A stretch of 64,000 bases of DNA from UBA927 sp964361785 (GTDB taxonomy: Bacteria; Patescibacteriota; Microgenomatia; UBA10105; UBA927). The notes under the pieces were generated by a model. The model did not search any database. It was not told the origin of the DNA and worked only from the letters and a program-made list of their open reading frames with translations. The stretch lies in contig CAYIBX010000003.1 of NCBI GenBank assembly GCA_964361785.1, positions 11,693 to 75,692 of the forward strand. The letters run 5' to 3'. Below are positions 15,473 to 24,586 of this stretch, one piece after another. Numbering within the stretch: position 1 is the first letter of the stretch; every line of letters begins with the position of its first letter. Made by a program: the position numbers and the translations under genes.

Positions 15473-17937
15473 AGCGGCTTCTCAAACTCTATAGACATCT
15501 TTGCGTTTTTCCCAAGAGTTGTATTGTACTCAAGCCACCCTTGTTTTGCAAGGGCGCCATCTGATACAGCACGCCAGATAGCTGGGTACTGGATTGATAT
15601 TTTCCAAGGAATTTTCTCTATCCCCGCTTGCTTTCCTATGACTATTGATAACGATGCACCTCGCGTAAACGACAATGCCGAAAGTCGTGTCGTTTTCACA
15701 GAAAGTCGTTTTGACCGCAATGGATCGACAACGAGGTATACGCCAACAACCATGTTGTCACCCTCATTCCCCACCTCATAATAAGGGGCTTGTTGTACGC
15801 CCTTCGTATTATCCTTTTTTAGTGTAATCGGCGATCCATCAACTTCTATTGACTCTACGTTGGTATACTGAGGATAATATGCTCGGATATACGAATGGTA
15901 TTCCCCTCCCCCCTCAAGAATTTGTGCCGTTGATTTATTTATGATGTCGTACGTAAGCGCGTGGGTAATAGTCCCCGTGTCAGAAATCGTTATCGTGGAT
16001 TCTGCCTCCCGTGATATAAAATAATTTACCTTATTCACCCCAAGGTTTGCCTCAATTACTTCCACATGCTCTGTTGTGCATGGGGCGTCTTTTGCATGCT
16101 GTACGCACGCCGCGCTCCCTATCCCTCCTGACCAGCCCCACTGTTGCAGTATTGAGGATAACTCTGTGTTTTGCATGTAAAACTGTATGTCTTTGGCGTC
16201 AAGCGCGTCGCTTATGGCAGAAAATAACGCACCCACTGACAACGAAGAATTCGTCGTAATATGAGAAAGTAACGCATTGGAAAGACTTCCCAAAAAATCT
16301 TTTTTTTGCGTAGATCCAGGGAAAAAATCGGTCTGTGTGTACAAAAGAGACTTTGCAAAAAAATTAGTTGAGGATATTCGATCGTTATAATCTATCAAAT
16401 CCAAAGGTCCGGTCATTTCCAATAATTTAGTAATAAATGGCACGCTTATGCCGATGACTCCATCTACCAAAACTCCCATCTCTTTTTCGTAAAAACGCGC
16501 AGCTTGTGCTCCCGAATGCGTAAAATTTGGATCCCAATTACTATCTCGCAAATACCAATGCTCTTGCCCTAATATTTCTCTTATTGGTATTGGTGGATCA
16601 ATATGACCTTTAAGTTGTCCATCAGCAGTGTATACATCTTGTACGTCTATATCAATAATTTTTCCATCCAGAAATGTCACCAACGCTATACTACCAATGA
16701 ATCCTCCTGTTGGTCGCAGCTCCATACTGTTTTGCAATAACACCATGTATGTTTGCTTCTTACGATACCCAGCTAATTGGGGATACAGGGTAAATAATCT
16801 ATCAAAATACGAAAGCTTATTGCGAATATTCTCTACCTTGTGTAATTGCGTTAAAGCAAAAGATTGAATCACTGGAATCGTAAAAGGCAGTCGCTGACTC
16901 TCCATGAGGGTTTGAAGCTGCGTTTGTACAAGCGCCAAATGTTGATCAAGCTGGACCACCTCGGATCGCAACGCAATGATGTCTGAGAGTCCTGTACCTG
17001 ATTGACTATCGTCCTTTATACTAAACAGTCCTGTCACGACAGATTTTCCTGAAACGATAATTGAAAAGGCACTTTTTTCAGCGATTAACAGATTTGTCAA
17101 TGTCAACACTACTCGTTCTTGATCGTTTATCACATGTTCGCCTACAAAAATCTTTCCTATTGGTGCCGCAATCCGAACAAACATATCTGCAGTCTGAATT
17201 CCCCGATCAGCAAGAACGAGGGCTCGACGAGCAAATCGTAAGTTTGCTGACGTTATAAATTTACCCCCTGCATACAATCCTGCGCCCGCCATGATAAGAG
17301 ACATTAAGTATGACAAAACAAAAACTCCAATCCCCAACGCGACAACCGCTCCTACGATGAGAAATTTGTAAGCCGCGTGTTTCGTTTTATCTATTTGATG
17401 CAAAGAAGTTGGTTGAAATATTTGTTGCATTATTTCAGTTACGCGCATCTCATCGTTATTGTTTTTTTCGACAGAAGGAATCGGCTCACGTCTCGCTAGT
17501 GACGACATTACACTTTGAGATTGACATAAAGTCTGCTTTGTTCGGATTATCAACGATCTTGATGTTCCAGTAAATAATAATAAAAGAAACGTATGTAACA
17601 TCTCATCATCTATGGGTTTTGCGTTTGTAAGTACTATGTTAAATTTTCGACCAAGATACCCGCTTACTTCGTTCTCGCCGCCCTCATAGAGTATCAGGAG
17701 TGTTTTCTCTGCGTTTTGTGTATAACGCGCAATGATTTCTTTCACATACTCGTTATCACCCGCTACTATATGGTATGTAATCCGTTCTTCAGTTTGACCA
17801 TTCACAATCGTTAAGCACCCGTGCTTTGTAAGATATTCCCGCAACGGTTCTACGAATGCGACGTCTTGCGTGTGTATCAGTGCGACGGGCATATGCATAT
17901 TGCCGTTGTCAGATGGGTGGGCGGCTTTAAGTATCAT
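15469..17937 (-). CDS. DUF4012 domain membrane protein
   Basis: 822 residues. The first 170 residues form a soluble, possibly Rossmann-like domain (VALIHTQDVAFVEPLREYL, LLILYEGGENEVSG). A membrane helix lies near 195-215 (FLIVGAVVALGIGVFVL). The large C-terminal part is the DUF4012 domain, recognised by YMVLLQNSMELRPTGGFIGS near residue 400. DUF4012 proteins are exported or surface proteins of Gram-positive and CPR bacteria, frequently near polysaccharide genes, as here (flippase and O-antigen ligase upstream); function is not established. The N-terminal fusion domain is unrecognised. A later start at residue 14 (MHMPVAL) is possible. Confidence 0.85.
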   Translation of the reverse strand: MILKAAHPSDNGNMHMPVALIHTQDVAFVEPLREYLTKHGCLTIVNGQTEERITYHIVAGDNEYVKEIIARYTQNAEKTLLILYEGGENEVSGYLGRKFNIVLTNAKPIDDEMLHTFLLLLFTGTSRSLIIRTKQTLCQSQSVMSSLARREPIPSVEKNNNDEMRVTEIMQQIFQPTSLHQIDKTKHAAYKFLIVGAVVALGIGVFVLSYLMSLIMAGAGLYAGGKFITSANLRFARRALVLADRGIQTADMFVRIAAPIGKIFVGEHVINDQERVVLTLTNLLIAEKSAFSIIVSGKSVVTGLFSIKDDSQSGTGLSDIIALRSEVVQLDQHLALVQTQLQTLMESQRLPFTIPVIQSFALTQLHKVENIRNKLSYFDRLFTLYPQLAGYRKKQTYMVLLQNSMELRPTGGFIGSIALVTFLDGKIIDIDVQDVYTADGQLKGHIDPPIPIREILGQEHWYLRDSNWDPNFTHSGAQAARFYEKEMGVLVDGVIGISVPFITKLLEMTGPLDLIDYNDRISSTNFFAKSLLYTQTDFFPGSTQKKDFLGSLSNALLSHITTNSSLSVGALFSAISDALDAKDIQFYMQNTELSSILQQWGWSGGIGSAACVQHAKDAPCTTEHVEVIEANLGVNKVNYFISREAESTITISDTGTITHALTYDIINKSTAQILEGGGEYHSYIRAYYPQYTNVESIEVDGSPITLKKDNTKGVQQAPYYEVGNEGDNMVVGVYLVVDPLRSKRLSVKTTRLSALSFTRGASLSIVIGKQAGIEKIPWKISIQYPAIWRAVSDGALAKQGWLEYNTTLGKNAKMSIEFEKPL

Positions 17938-18050
17938 AGTAAAGAAGCACGTCTATAATTATTATGCCTGAGCTTATGCCCGAAAACAACATGAATCATC
18001 ATGCTGATCCTTGCGATTGACGATAATGTGACATGAGCATGACAAGCGCA

Positions 18051-18494
18051 CTATCTTGATGTTCTCTCATCCAAGGCGGCGTTTACTTGACGATCCGCTA
18101 CTGTATTAAACTCCCTGCGAACCGCAATATAGCGTACTACCCCACCAAGCTCTTTTTCAAGCGCGCGAATGGAAAGAGCGTGCTTCATAAGCGTTGAATC
18201 TTTTATTTTAAACTTACCGTTTAACTGAGAAACCACAAGAAGTGAGTCAAGATAAAACTCATATGTGTTTGCGTCGCTATCAGATGATGATTGCATAGAA
18301 ATCAATTGTTTGAGCGCGATAGAAACAGCGCTATATTCCGCAACATTATTGGTGGCAATTCCTATATACTTTCCGTAACCGTTAATTCTTTTCAATTTGC
18401 CATCTGGTTCTATTTGATCAATGATAACTCCCACCGCGGCATGTCCCGGATTACCTCTTGACCCTCCATCTGTATGAAGTATGTAGTGTTTCAT
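18051..18494 (-). CDS. RNase H-like protein
   Basis: 147 residues with the RNase HI fold order: TDGGSRGNPGHAAVGVII at the start (first catalytic Asp), NNVAEYSAVSIALK (Glu), YLDSLLVVSQL (second Asp) and a final VADRQVNAALDE (third Asp). It resembles the short RNase H-like proteins of Bacillus/plant type that cleave RNA in RNA-DNA hybrids. The start overlaps the end of the flippase gene by 4 bases, so it is at the end of the polysaccharide operon. Confidence 0.87.
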   Translation of the reverse strand: MKHYILHTDGGSRGNPGHAAVGVIIDQIEPDGKLKRINGYGKYIGIATNNVAEYSAVSIALKQLISMQSSSDSDANTYEFYLDSLLVVSQLNGKFKIKDSTLMKHALSIRALEKELGGVVRYIAVRREFNTVADRQVNAALDERTSR

Positions 18495-19765
18495 TGTTTT
18501 TTGTATTCACTCCATGCGCGTAATAATACTGAATGCGTGGCAACCAATACAAGTGCTTCTGAACAGAGGGTAATCCACGCAGAAGCGTGCGCCCCATACG
18601 TCGGAACAAACAATACATTTGCGCCAATGTTTATCACCATTGCAATCAAATATATGACCGAAAGTTCCCATCGCTTATTGAAAACAAAAAGCATCCACAT
18701 TACAAGTGACGACAAAAAAAATAATGGCAACGATAAAGCTAAAATTCGTAAATACTCGGCGCTAGTAGAAAAATCCGGCCGTATAACCGAAAGAAATGGC
18801 GCCAAAATCCACACACTTACTCCAAACACAACGGAAAGAAGTGTTAATGCAAAACCAAGTTTTCTATACCGCGTCACAAGGGAAATAAATGACTGTTGTT
18901 TGGATGTAAGCAGTATGGGGTATGAAGCGTTCATAATAAACGTAGGGATAACCAAAATCGTTTCAAAAAATCGGTAAGCAAATCCATAGGTACCAACTTC
19001 TATGGTGGTACGGGTGAGTGTCAATATAACGCTATCCGCGTGAGCATAAATGAGGTTTGCCATAAGCGTTAGCCCCACAGGAAACGATGCCACAAACAAT
19101 TTTTTCATATACTCGCCGTTATAGTGTGTCGTCAACCTTTCGAGCCGACTCATACAGATAAATGCAAAAACAGCGGATGCGATGCTTGCGCTAAGGTACA
19201 CGCCTGCACCAATAAGGGGTGGGGAGAAGGGGATTGTAGAAAAAAAATACAAGGCAAAAAGTCCTACAAAGCTTCCAAAACTCACGCTATAGAACGAATA
19301 GTCATACCGCAAATGTTTCTGAAACACTGCATTTGACGTTGTGATAATCGATTGAAACAGAATGGAGGGCGCATACAACAAAATTCCCGTTCTCACTACC
19401 AACGTGTATCCGTCATTGATACCTACAGGGACAACACCAAGAAGAACGTACGCTATACCGAGTAAAACAAAAGACCATAGGAGACGCAAAAAAAACAATG
19501 AGGGGAATGTGTATTGGGTTTGGGCGTCTGACAAATACACCGCATTAAACCCAAAATCCGCGATGATAAAAAATGCGCTTACATACATCACAACTTTCAC
19601 GATGTCACCATAACCGAGAGGACCCAATAAGCGAGCAAGATACAGCGTGACAAAAAATGTCGTTCCCGCACCCACAATTTTTCCTGCGAGTTGGTAAAAA
19701 ATGTTCGTAGAAATTTGTATTGCTGCAGATGAAGATTTTGGTGACAAAAACATCTTGGTTTCCAT
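18491..19765 (-). CDS. Polysaccharide flippase (MOP superfamily, Wzx-like)
   Basis: 424 residues with about 12 hydrophobic segments. The N-terminus (ISTNIFYQLAGKIVGAGTTF, LARLLGPLGYGDI) is typical of the polysaccharide biosynthesis branch of MOP transporters, which flip polyprenyl-linked sugar units across the membrane. ATG 19765 is chosen; upstream in-frame sequence runs into the preceding gene. It follows the O-antigen-ligase-like gene by 20 bases. Its lipid substrate would be made by UppS (54559). Confidence 0.85.
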   Translation of the reverse strand: METKMFLSPKSSSAAIQISTNIFYQLAGKIVGAGTTFFVTLYLARLLGPLGYGDIVKVVMYVSAFFIIADFGFNAVYLSDAQTQYTFPSLFFLRLLWSFVLLGIAYVLLGVVPVGINDGYTLVVRTGILLYAPSILFQSIITTSNAVFQKHLRYDYSFYSVSFGSFVGLFALYFFSTIPFSPPLIGAGVYLSASIASAVFAFICMSRLERLTTHYNGEYMKKLFVASFPVGLTLMANLIYAHADSVILTLTRTTIEVGTYGFAYRFFETILVIPTFIMNASYPILLTSKQQSFISLVTRYRKLGFALTLLSVVFGVSVWILAPFLSVIRPDFSTSAEYLRILALSLPLFFLSSLVMWMLFVFNKRWELSVIYLIAMVINIGANVLFVPTYGAHASAWITLCSEALVLVATHSVLLRAWSEYKKQ

Positions 19766-19785
19766 TGTATCACCAAGATTTAGTA

Positions 19786-21105
19786 TTACGATCGATGGAA
19801 GCGCGAAGAAAGGTATAGGCCGATAAGCCACGCGGTGAGTAATTGTCCCTGCTGCAAGGACCACAGATAGTGATCAAACAATCCCAGGAAACCAAGAGCA
19901 ATAAGAGCAGCTCCATATGCCGGAGTGTCAATGCCCACAGGGGTCAAATATTTTTTCATATGCCAGTAATAATAGGCGAGTATCATAAAGAAACCGCCAA
20001 CCCCAACAATCCCTATCTCTGATAGCGCCAATAAATAGACGTTGTGCGTGGGCTGAATACCAACAATAAATATTACGTTTCGATCTCCTGTAAAAGATAA
20101 AACAAAATTACCAAGTCCCACACCTGTTGCCCAATGGTTTCCTATAACGGAAAGTGCAAAAATGTTTAATTTCTGCCTCACCAAGACGCTTTCATCAGAA
20201 ACACTCAGAGGCAACACAAAAAGCAAGCCCGTGATTAGTGTGCCAATGACGATCACCGAGCCAAATTGCAATAAACGATTGCTCTTGTTTTGCGATCGAA
20301 AAACATATCGCCAAACCAAAAGCATTGCTCCTGTCACAATTACCACTCTACTCATGGAAAGAAAAAGCGCAGCGACAATAATCGTCGGAACTAAATAATG
20401 TACAACGTTCGTATAGACTTTATTAGTCTTTTTGATAATATAATCCTTTAGTGAAACGAGTAGAAATAGCGCGATTGAGAGATACCCGCCTAATACGTTG
20501 GGGTGCGCAAATGTCGCATAGGGACGCAATAATAACTGGCACGACTCAAGAAAGGGAGTGCACACATGGCCTCGCGCTATCAGAGGAGTATCAATGGTAA
20601 AGAGACGTTCTCCTAAAAACCTAAAAACACCGCCCACAGAATGCTGCAGTATAAACTGTACGATCGCTACTATCGATGAAAACAAGGCGCTTATTATCAA
20701 CGCACGAAGGTACCATTTTTTTTCTTTACCATGAGAAGCGACATAAAAAACAATAAAACCAAACAATCCCGCCTTCGCCCATCGATAAAGAGCAATCTGC
20801 CAAGAAAAAGCGTTGAATATATTAAGCAGGGCAATGCTGATAACGGCCGCTGATAGCACTATATAAACGCGGTGTTTTTTAGACCAAACACGACTACTGC
20901 TTGGCGTAAGAAAAAGAAACGATAATGCCCAAAAAATCATAGCAGCAAGAGCTAAACAATCGGTGAAATAGACGGTTGGAGAGAGATAATCAATGCGTCT
21001 TCCTAAAAAAATCGTCCAGATTGGCCAAAAATGAAGCCCCAACTGAACAGGAATACAAAAACCGAGAATGCGCATCAAATACAAAGAGAATTTTTCTGCC
21101 CACAT
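19786..21105 (-). CDS. O-antigen ligase / polymerase family membrane protein
   Basis: 439 residues, 10 to 12 membrane segments, with a large extracytoplasmic loop (residues 170-205) and a conserved-looking NVLGGYLSIALFLL helix and a second loop ending HNVYLLALSEIGIVG, as in Wzy_C/WaaL proteins. These enzymes polymerise or ligate polyprenyl-linked glycans. The substrate is unknown; CPR envelopes are poorly understood. A GTG at 21111 is an alternative start. In the same minus-strand series as khpB upstream and the flippase downstream. Confidence 0.85.
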   Translation of the reverse strand: MWAEKFSLYLMRILGFCIPVQLGLHFWPIWTIFLGRRIDYLSPTVYFTDCLALAAMIFWALSFLFLTPSSSRVWSKKHRVYIVLSAAVISIALLNIFNAFSWQIALYRWAKAGLFGFIVFYVASHGKEKKWYLRALIISALFSSIVAIVQFILQHSVGGVFRFLGERLFTIDTPLIARGHVCTPFLESCQLLLRPYATFAHPNVLGGYLSIALFLLVSLKDYIIKKTNKVYTNVVHYLVPTIIVAALFLSMSRVVIVTGAMLLVWRYVFRSQNKSNRLLQFGSVIVIGTLITGLLFVLPLSVSDESVLVRQKLNIFALSVIGNHWATGVGLGNFVLSFTGDRNVIFIVGIQPTHNVYLLALSEIGIVGVGGFFMILAYYYWHMKKYLTPVGIDTPAYGAALIALGFLGLFDHYLWSLQQGQLLTAWLIGLYLSSRFHRS

Positions 21106-21114
21106 ACTCACATC

Positions 21115-21567
21115 TTACGACTTTGGTCTCACAAGAAGCGTTCTGTTTTCGCCTTCGCCAGTTGATTCTGTTTGGACACGATCATCTCCTGAGAGTGTTA
21201 AATGAACGATGCGCCTTTCAGACGGTGAAAGGCGAGGCAAATCAACTTCGCGACCCATAGAAACTGCGCGATCTGCAGCTCTAAGCGCCATATGCATGAG
21301 CGCTTCTTCTCGCTTCTCTCTATAGTCGCCAACGTTTACATAAATCTTTACCCATCTACCAAGCTCCTTAGAAACAATAATGCCCAAAATTACCTGCATA
21401 CTCTCAAGCGTTTTTCCATGATATCCTATAAGAAGCCCTGTTTCTTCTGTTTCAATCGCCACGCGAAAAGCATCTGTTTCATCCGTAGACACCGAAACAG
21501 CACCTGTTAATTCAAGTTTTGACAGAACCTTCTCTGTAAGCTGTTGAATATGAGTGGTGTCGTCCAT
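21115..21567 (-). CDS. khpB: KhpB/Jag RNA-binding protein (KH-R3H)
   Basis: 150 residues. A KH-like domain (GLLIGYHGKTLESMQVILG, near residue 43-61) is followed by R3H (ALMHMALRAADRAVSMG, LSPSERRIVHLTLSGD). It lacks the N-terminal Jag domain. KhpB binds RNA with KhpA and affects cell envelope growth. There are two tandem ATGs; AAGGAG is well spaced only for the second (21567), so I use that. It directly follows yidC, in the conserved rpmH-rnpA-yidD-yidC-jag order. Confidence 0.88.
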   Translation of the reverse strand: MDDTTHIQQLTEKVLSKLELTGAVSVSTDETDAFRVAIETEETGLLIGYHGKTLESMQVILGIIVSKELGRWVKIYVNVGDYREKREEALMHMALRAADRAVSMGREVDLPRLSPSERRIVHLTLSGDDRVQTESTGEGENRTLLVRPKS

Positions 21568-21572
21568 AACCA

Positions 21573-22400
21573 TTACTCCTTATTTACGCGCAGTTGCTGC
21601 ATGATACCAAAAAGTCCAAACACGTTCCAGTAGAGAGATAATCCGAGCGGGAACTGGAAAGCAAACATACCAAACATAATCGGGGTAATAAGCATCATCT
21701 GTTTTTGCATCTCTGCTGCTGTGTCAACCTTCGGCTCTTCTTTTTTGCCATCGGTATTCTTCTTAATTTCTTTCTTGTTAACTGTTGATTGTGAATTGTT
21801 CATAGTCGCCGAAGGTTGCGGCATCATTAACTTACTTTGCCAAAACTGTAATGCTGCAGTGATCACAGGGATTGTAAGCAGCCACCAACCATGCGTCTGC
21901 CAGCTTGAGGGCTTCAACCCAAGACTTACCCCAAAAAAATTTAGGTCAAACGATTGAATCTGAAGCACGGTACTATAAACCACCTTGTTTAAATCTACTA
22001 CGAGCTTTTCCATGTTTCCGTTTTGTAATACTTGATAAAACACATTGTAGAGAGCAATAAGAACGGGCATTTGAACAAGCAGAGGCAAACACCCCGCGGC
22101 AGGATTAACCCCGTGCTGTTTGTACAAATCCATTTGTGCTTTTTGAAGTGCTGGTTTATCGTCTTTATGCCTACTCGTAAGCTCATCAAGGTGTGGTTTT
22201 AACCCCGCCATTTGTTTGGCAGAACGAAGTTGTGCGCGGGTAAGAGGGTAGAGAAGCAAACGAATAGCAACAGTCAATAAAATGACTGCAAACCCTAAAG
22301 GACCGGGCACGTGAAGCGCTTCAAACGCCTTATAAAATACCATCAATAAATTGATGATTGGCCAAACAAAAAATTGATTCCAGAATGTCATTTCTACCAT
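21573..22400 (-). CDS. yidC: YidC/Oxa1 membrane protein insertase
   Basis: 275 residues. The Oxa1 core has five hydrophobic segments: LGFAVILLTVAIRLLLYPLT near residue 30-50, a charged cytoplasmic hairpin (AKQMAGLKPHLDELTSRHKD), GCLPLLVQMPVLIALYNVFY, and two more at 175-260. The positively charged Arg in the first core helix (AIRLLLYP) is the conserved groove Arg. It inserts membrane proteins with or without Sec; the many small pilin-like proteins here are plausible clients. A loop of Lys/Asn-rich sequence (near residue 205-225) is inserted between late helices. Confidence 0.92.
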   Translation of the reverse strand: MVEMTFWNQFFVWPIINLLMVFYKAFEALHVPGPLGFAVILLTVAIRLLLYPLTRAQLRSAKQMAGLKPHLDELTSRHKDDKPALQKAQMDLYKQHGVNPAAGCLPLLVQMPVLIALYNVFYQVLQNGNMEKLVVDLNKVVYSTVLQIQSFDLNFFGVSLGLKPSSWQTHGWWLLTIPVITAALQFWQSKLMMPQPSATMNNSQSTVNKKEIKKNTDGKKEEPKVDTAAEMQKQMMLITPIMFGMFAFQFPLGLSLYWNVFGLFGIMQQLRVNKE

Positions 22401-22464
22401 ATATAATAATTCACAATCTCCAATGCTCAATATCCGACATGAAAAAAATCATTTTATATAATCT

Positions 22465-22761
22465 TTAATCCTTGTTGTGTATTGTGACTTGGTCATTGAG
22501 ATTTCTTTTCGGTACTGGATCAAAACCCGAACCGCCAAATGGATTACATCGTATAATTCGTCGTACACCTAAATACAATCCGTATAGTATACCATAGGTG
22601 CTCACCGCCTCGTATGTGTAATCGCTACATCGTGGTGCAAACCGACAAAACGTTCCTGTCGTTGTCCCTGCAAAGCGATGAAGTGTCACGGCTAGTGGGC
22701 CCGTGTCGAAAGACAAAAATCGCTGATAGAAACGGATACTTGCTAATACTATTTTTTTCAT
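22465..22761 (-). CDS. yidD: YidD membrane protein insertion efficiency factor
   Basis: 98 residues. The family signature CRFAPRCSDYTYEA is near residue 40, with IRCNPFGGSGFDPVP downstream. YidD is a small membrane-associated protein that aids YidC-dependent insertion. It lies between rnpA and yidC, its standard place; 4 bases separate it from rnpA. Confidence 0.93.
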   Translation of the reverse strand: MKKIVLASIRFYQRFLSFDTGPLAVTLHRFAGTTTGTFCRFAPRCSDYTYEAVSTYGILYGLYLGVRRIIRCNPFGGSGFDPVPKRNLNDQVTIHNKD

Positions 22762-22765
22762 GGCG

Positions 22766-23101
22766 CTATTTTTTTAGTGCTGCAAACAATTCTTTAAATA
22801 AAGCCTCTGCAAATTGAGATGTAGTTGGGTGTAGTTTTTGCTCGACCACTACTACATATCCAAAAGAGGGTGTAAACACATCAATCGTCGACAGGGCTGC
22901 GTGGCGCAGGCACCGCTTTATTCTTTTACGAACAACTGCTGTTTTTTCCACCTTCGATGAAACTATAAATCCCACATGGGGCGTACCAGTCTCTAATAAT
23001 TTAGCCCAAACAAGCTTGAGGCCGTTGTAACGAAAAAACTTTCCGCGTCGCAACACGAGGCGCATTTCTTTGGAAGTGGCTCTATACTGTTTTGGCAGCA
23101 T
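22766..23101 (-). CDS. rnpA: Ribonuclease P protein component
   Basis: 111 residues. RnpA pattern: LRRGKFFRYNGLKLVWAK, then GFIVSSKVEKTAVVRKRIKR (the RNR-like motif near residue 53-64) and a C-terminal helix. It binds the RNase P RNA and helps mature the 5' ends of tRNAs. The rnpB RNA gene is not in this window. Standard neighbour order with rpmH upstream. Confidence 0.92.
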   Translation of the reverse strand: MLPKQYRATSKEMRLVLRRGKFFRYNGLKLVWAKLLETGTPHVGFIVSSKVEKTAVVRKRIKRCLRHAALSTIDVFTPSFGYVVVVEQKLHPTTSQFAEALFKELFAALKK

Positions 23102-23125
23102 ACAAAATTTGAGGAGTTGTCAAAG

Positions 23126-23263
23126 CTAAACGGTAAGACGCTTGCGACCCGTAAGTCTTCTGCGCTTCAACACTTTTCGACTTATGGCCGACTTCATACG
23201 ACTTCGAAATCCATGTACACGTTTACGTTTAAGTTTTTTTGGCTGATATACTCGCTTTGGCAT
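23126..23263 (-). CDS. rpmH: 50S ribosomal protein L34
   Basis: 45 residues, starting MPKRVYQPKKLKRKRVHGFR and ending RLTGRKRLTV, the complete L34 sequence. TATACT on the minus strand (23272-23277) lies 8 bases before the ATG. It heads the rpmH-rnpA-yidD-yidC-khpB cluster, which diverges from dnaA with the two murein genes inserted between. Confidence 0.95.
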   Translation of the reverse strand: MPKRVYQPKKLKRKRVHGFRSRMKSAISRKVLKRRRLTGRKRLTV

Positions 23264-23287
23264 ATACACACAGTATACCAGAATATT

Positions 23288-24586
23288 TCACTTGATCGCA
23301 AGTCGCTTCACCCAAAACGCAAATTGTTCGCCACGATCTTTATAATCTTTAAACTGATCAAAGCTCGTTGCGGCGGGGGAGAGAACACAAATTTTTCCGC
23401 TGGCAGTATGGGTATATGCAGCCTCCACCGCGTCTTTCATTGTAAGTACTTCTATGCTGGTAATTGCGTGATTATGAGTTTGAAGCGCATCAGAAACTCT
23501 TCTTCCCGTAGCACCCATAAGGATAAGAGTTTTTATTGATGATCTCGAAAGAGACTTACCAAGATCTTCATACGAAATGCCCCGATCAAACCCTCCAGCT
23601 ATAAGCGTTTCTGTAGCCGGCCCCAACGCTTGGATTGCGTGAATGGTTGCCTCTGGGATAGTAGCAAGAGAGTCGTTATAAAAACGTATCCCTTTGTGTT
23701 CCCCTATAAACTCTAGCCTATGAGGAAGCGGGATAAATGTGCGAAGACCATTTTGTATGTATTCTCTTGGGAGGCCAAACAACAAACAGGTAGAAACAGC
23801 AGCTGCTATATTTTCTTTGTTCCCCAACAGCGCGGTACTAAAATTTAAACTTGTGTCAGATGGAGTATATACTATTTTTCTTCCCTTAGACCTCACGGCT
23901 ATTGCCGTTGCGGTTTCGCTTTCACTACTGTACACGACACTGTCTTTTTCTTTTTGAAACATTACCATGCGAGACTTGGCCGCAAAATATGCATCGAATG
24001 AACCATAATAATCCAAATGCTCTGAAACAACAGGCAAAACGACGGCAATGTTTGGACTGTATCGCACATCAGACAATTGATGACTAGATAATTCAAAAAC
24101 GTAAATTGTACCATGTGTCTCGTTTGCGCAGAAATCAAGCGCGGGTTTACCAATATTTCCGACCACTCGAACGTCTGAAAACTTTTGTGACAAAAGGTGG
24201 CCAATCAAACTTGAGGTTGTGCTTTTTCCTTTTGTGCCCGTTACTCCTATAACCATCGCAGGGTTTCGTGAAAAAAATATATTTGTAGCACTCGTAAGCC
24301 AACCGCCCCCCTTACAATATGAAACCAGCTCTGGGGTGTCTTTGGAAACGCCGGGAGAGCGCACTATTGTGTCAAAGTGGTGTAAATCAGCAAGCCAACG
24401 CTCTCCTGTTTGTGTGGTTATGACGGGAAATTTCGGAGCAATTATTTTTTTGTCGGCTATTGAAATGCGTATATTAGGACAAGATAGGGCAAGATATCTG
24501 TGCACACTCGCGCCTTCACGTCCGTATCCCACGATAAGCACGTTTTTACCACGGATTTCGTTTGTGTGTTTGTTTTTTTGTTTCAT
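23288..24586 (-). CDS. murD: MurD-type UDP-MurNAc-L-Ala:glutamate ligase (probably MurD2, L-Glu specific)
   Basis: 432 residues. Rossmann-like N-terminus (VLIVGYGREGASVHRYL), ATP-binding VIGVTGTKGKSTTSSLIGHL near residue 107-126, FELSSHQLSD, and a C-terminal domain with PHRLEFIGEHKGIRFYNDSL and AGGFDRGISYEDL. These are Mur-ligase features. The start ATG overlaps the murL stop (ATGA). In Xanthomonas, MurD2 paired with MurL adds L-Glu rather than D-Glu to UDP-MurNAc-L-Ala. The tight pairing here suggests the same route; L-Glu specificity is inferred from context, not seen in residues. Confidence 0.88.
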   Translation of the reverse strand: MKQKNKHTNEIRGKNVLIVGYGREGASVHRYLALSCPNIRISIADKKIIAPKFPVITTQTGERWLADLHHFDTIVRSPGVSKDTPELVSYCKGGGWLTSATNIFFSRNPAMVIGVTGTKGKSTTSSLIGHLLSQKFSDVRVVGNIGKPALDFCANETHGTIYVFELSSHQLSDVRYSPNIAVVLPVVSEHLDYYGSFDAYFAAKSRMVMFQKEKDSVVYSSESETATAIAVRSKGRKIVYTPSDTSLNFSTALLGNKENIAAAVSTCLLFGLPREYIQNGLRTFIPLPHRLEFIGEHKGIRFYNDSLATIPEATIHAIQALGPATETLIAGGFDRGISYEDLGKSLSRSSIKTLILMGATGRRVSDALQTHNHAITSIEVLTMKDAVEAAYTHTASGKICVLSPAATSFDQFKDYKDRGEQFAFWVKRLAIK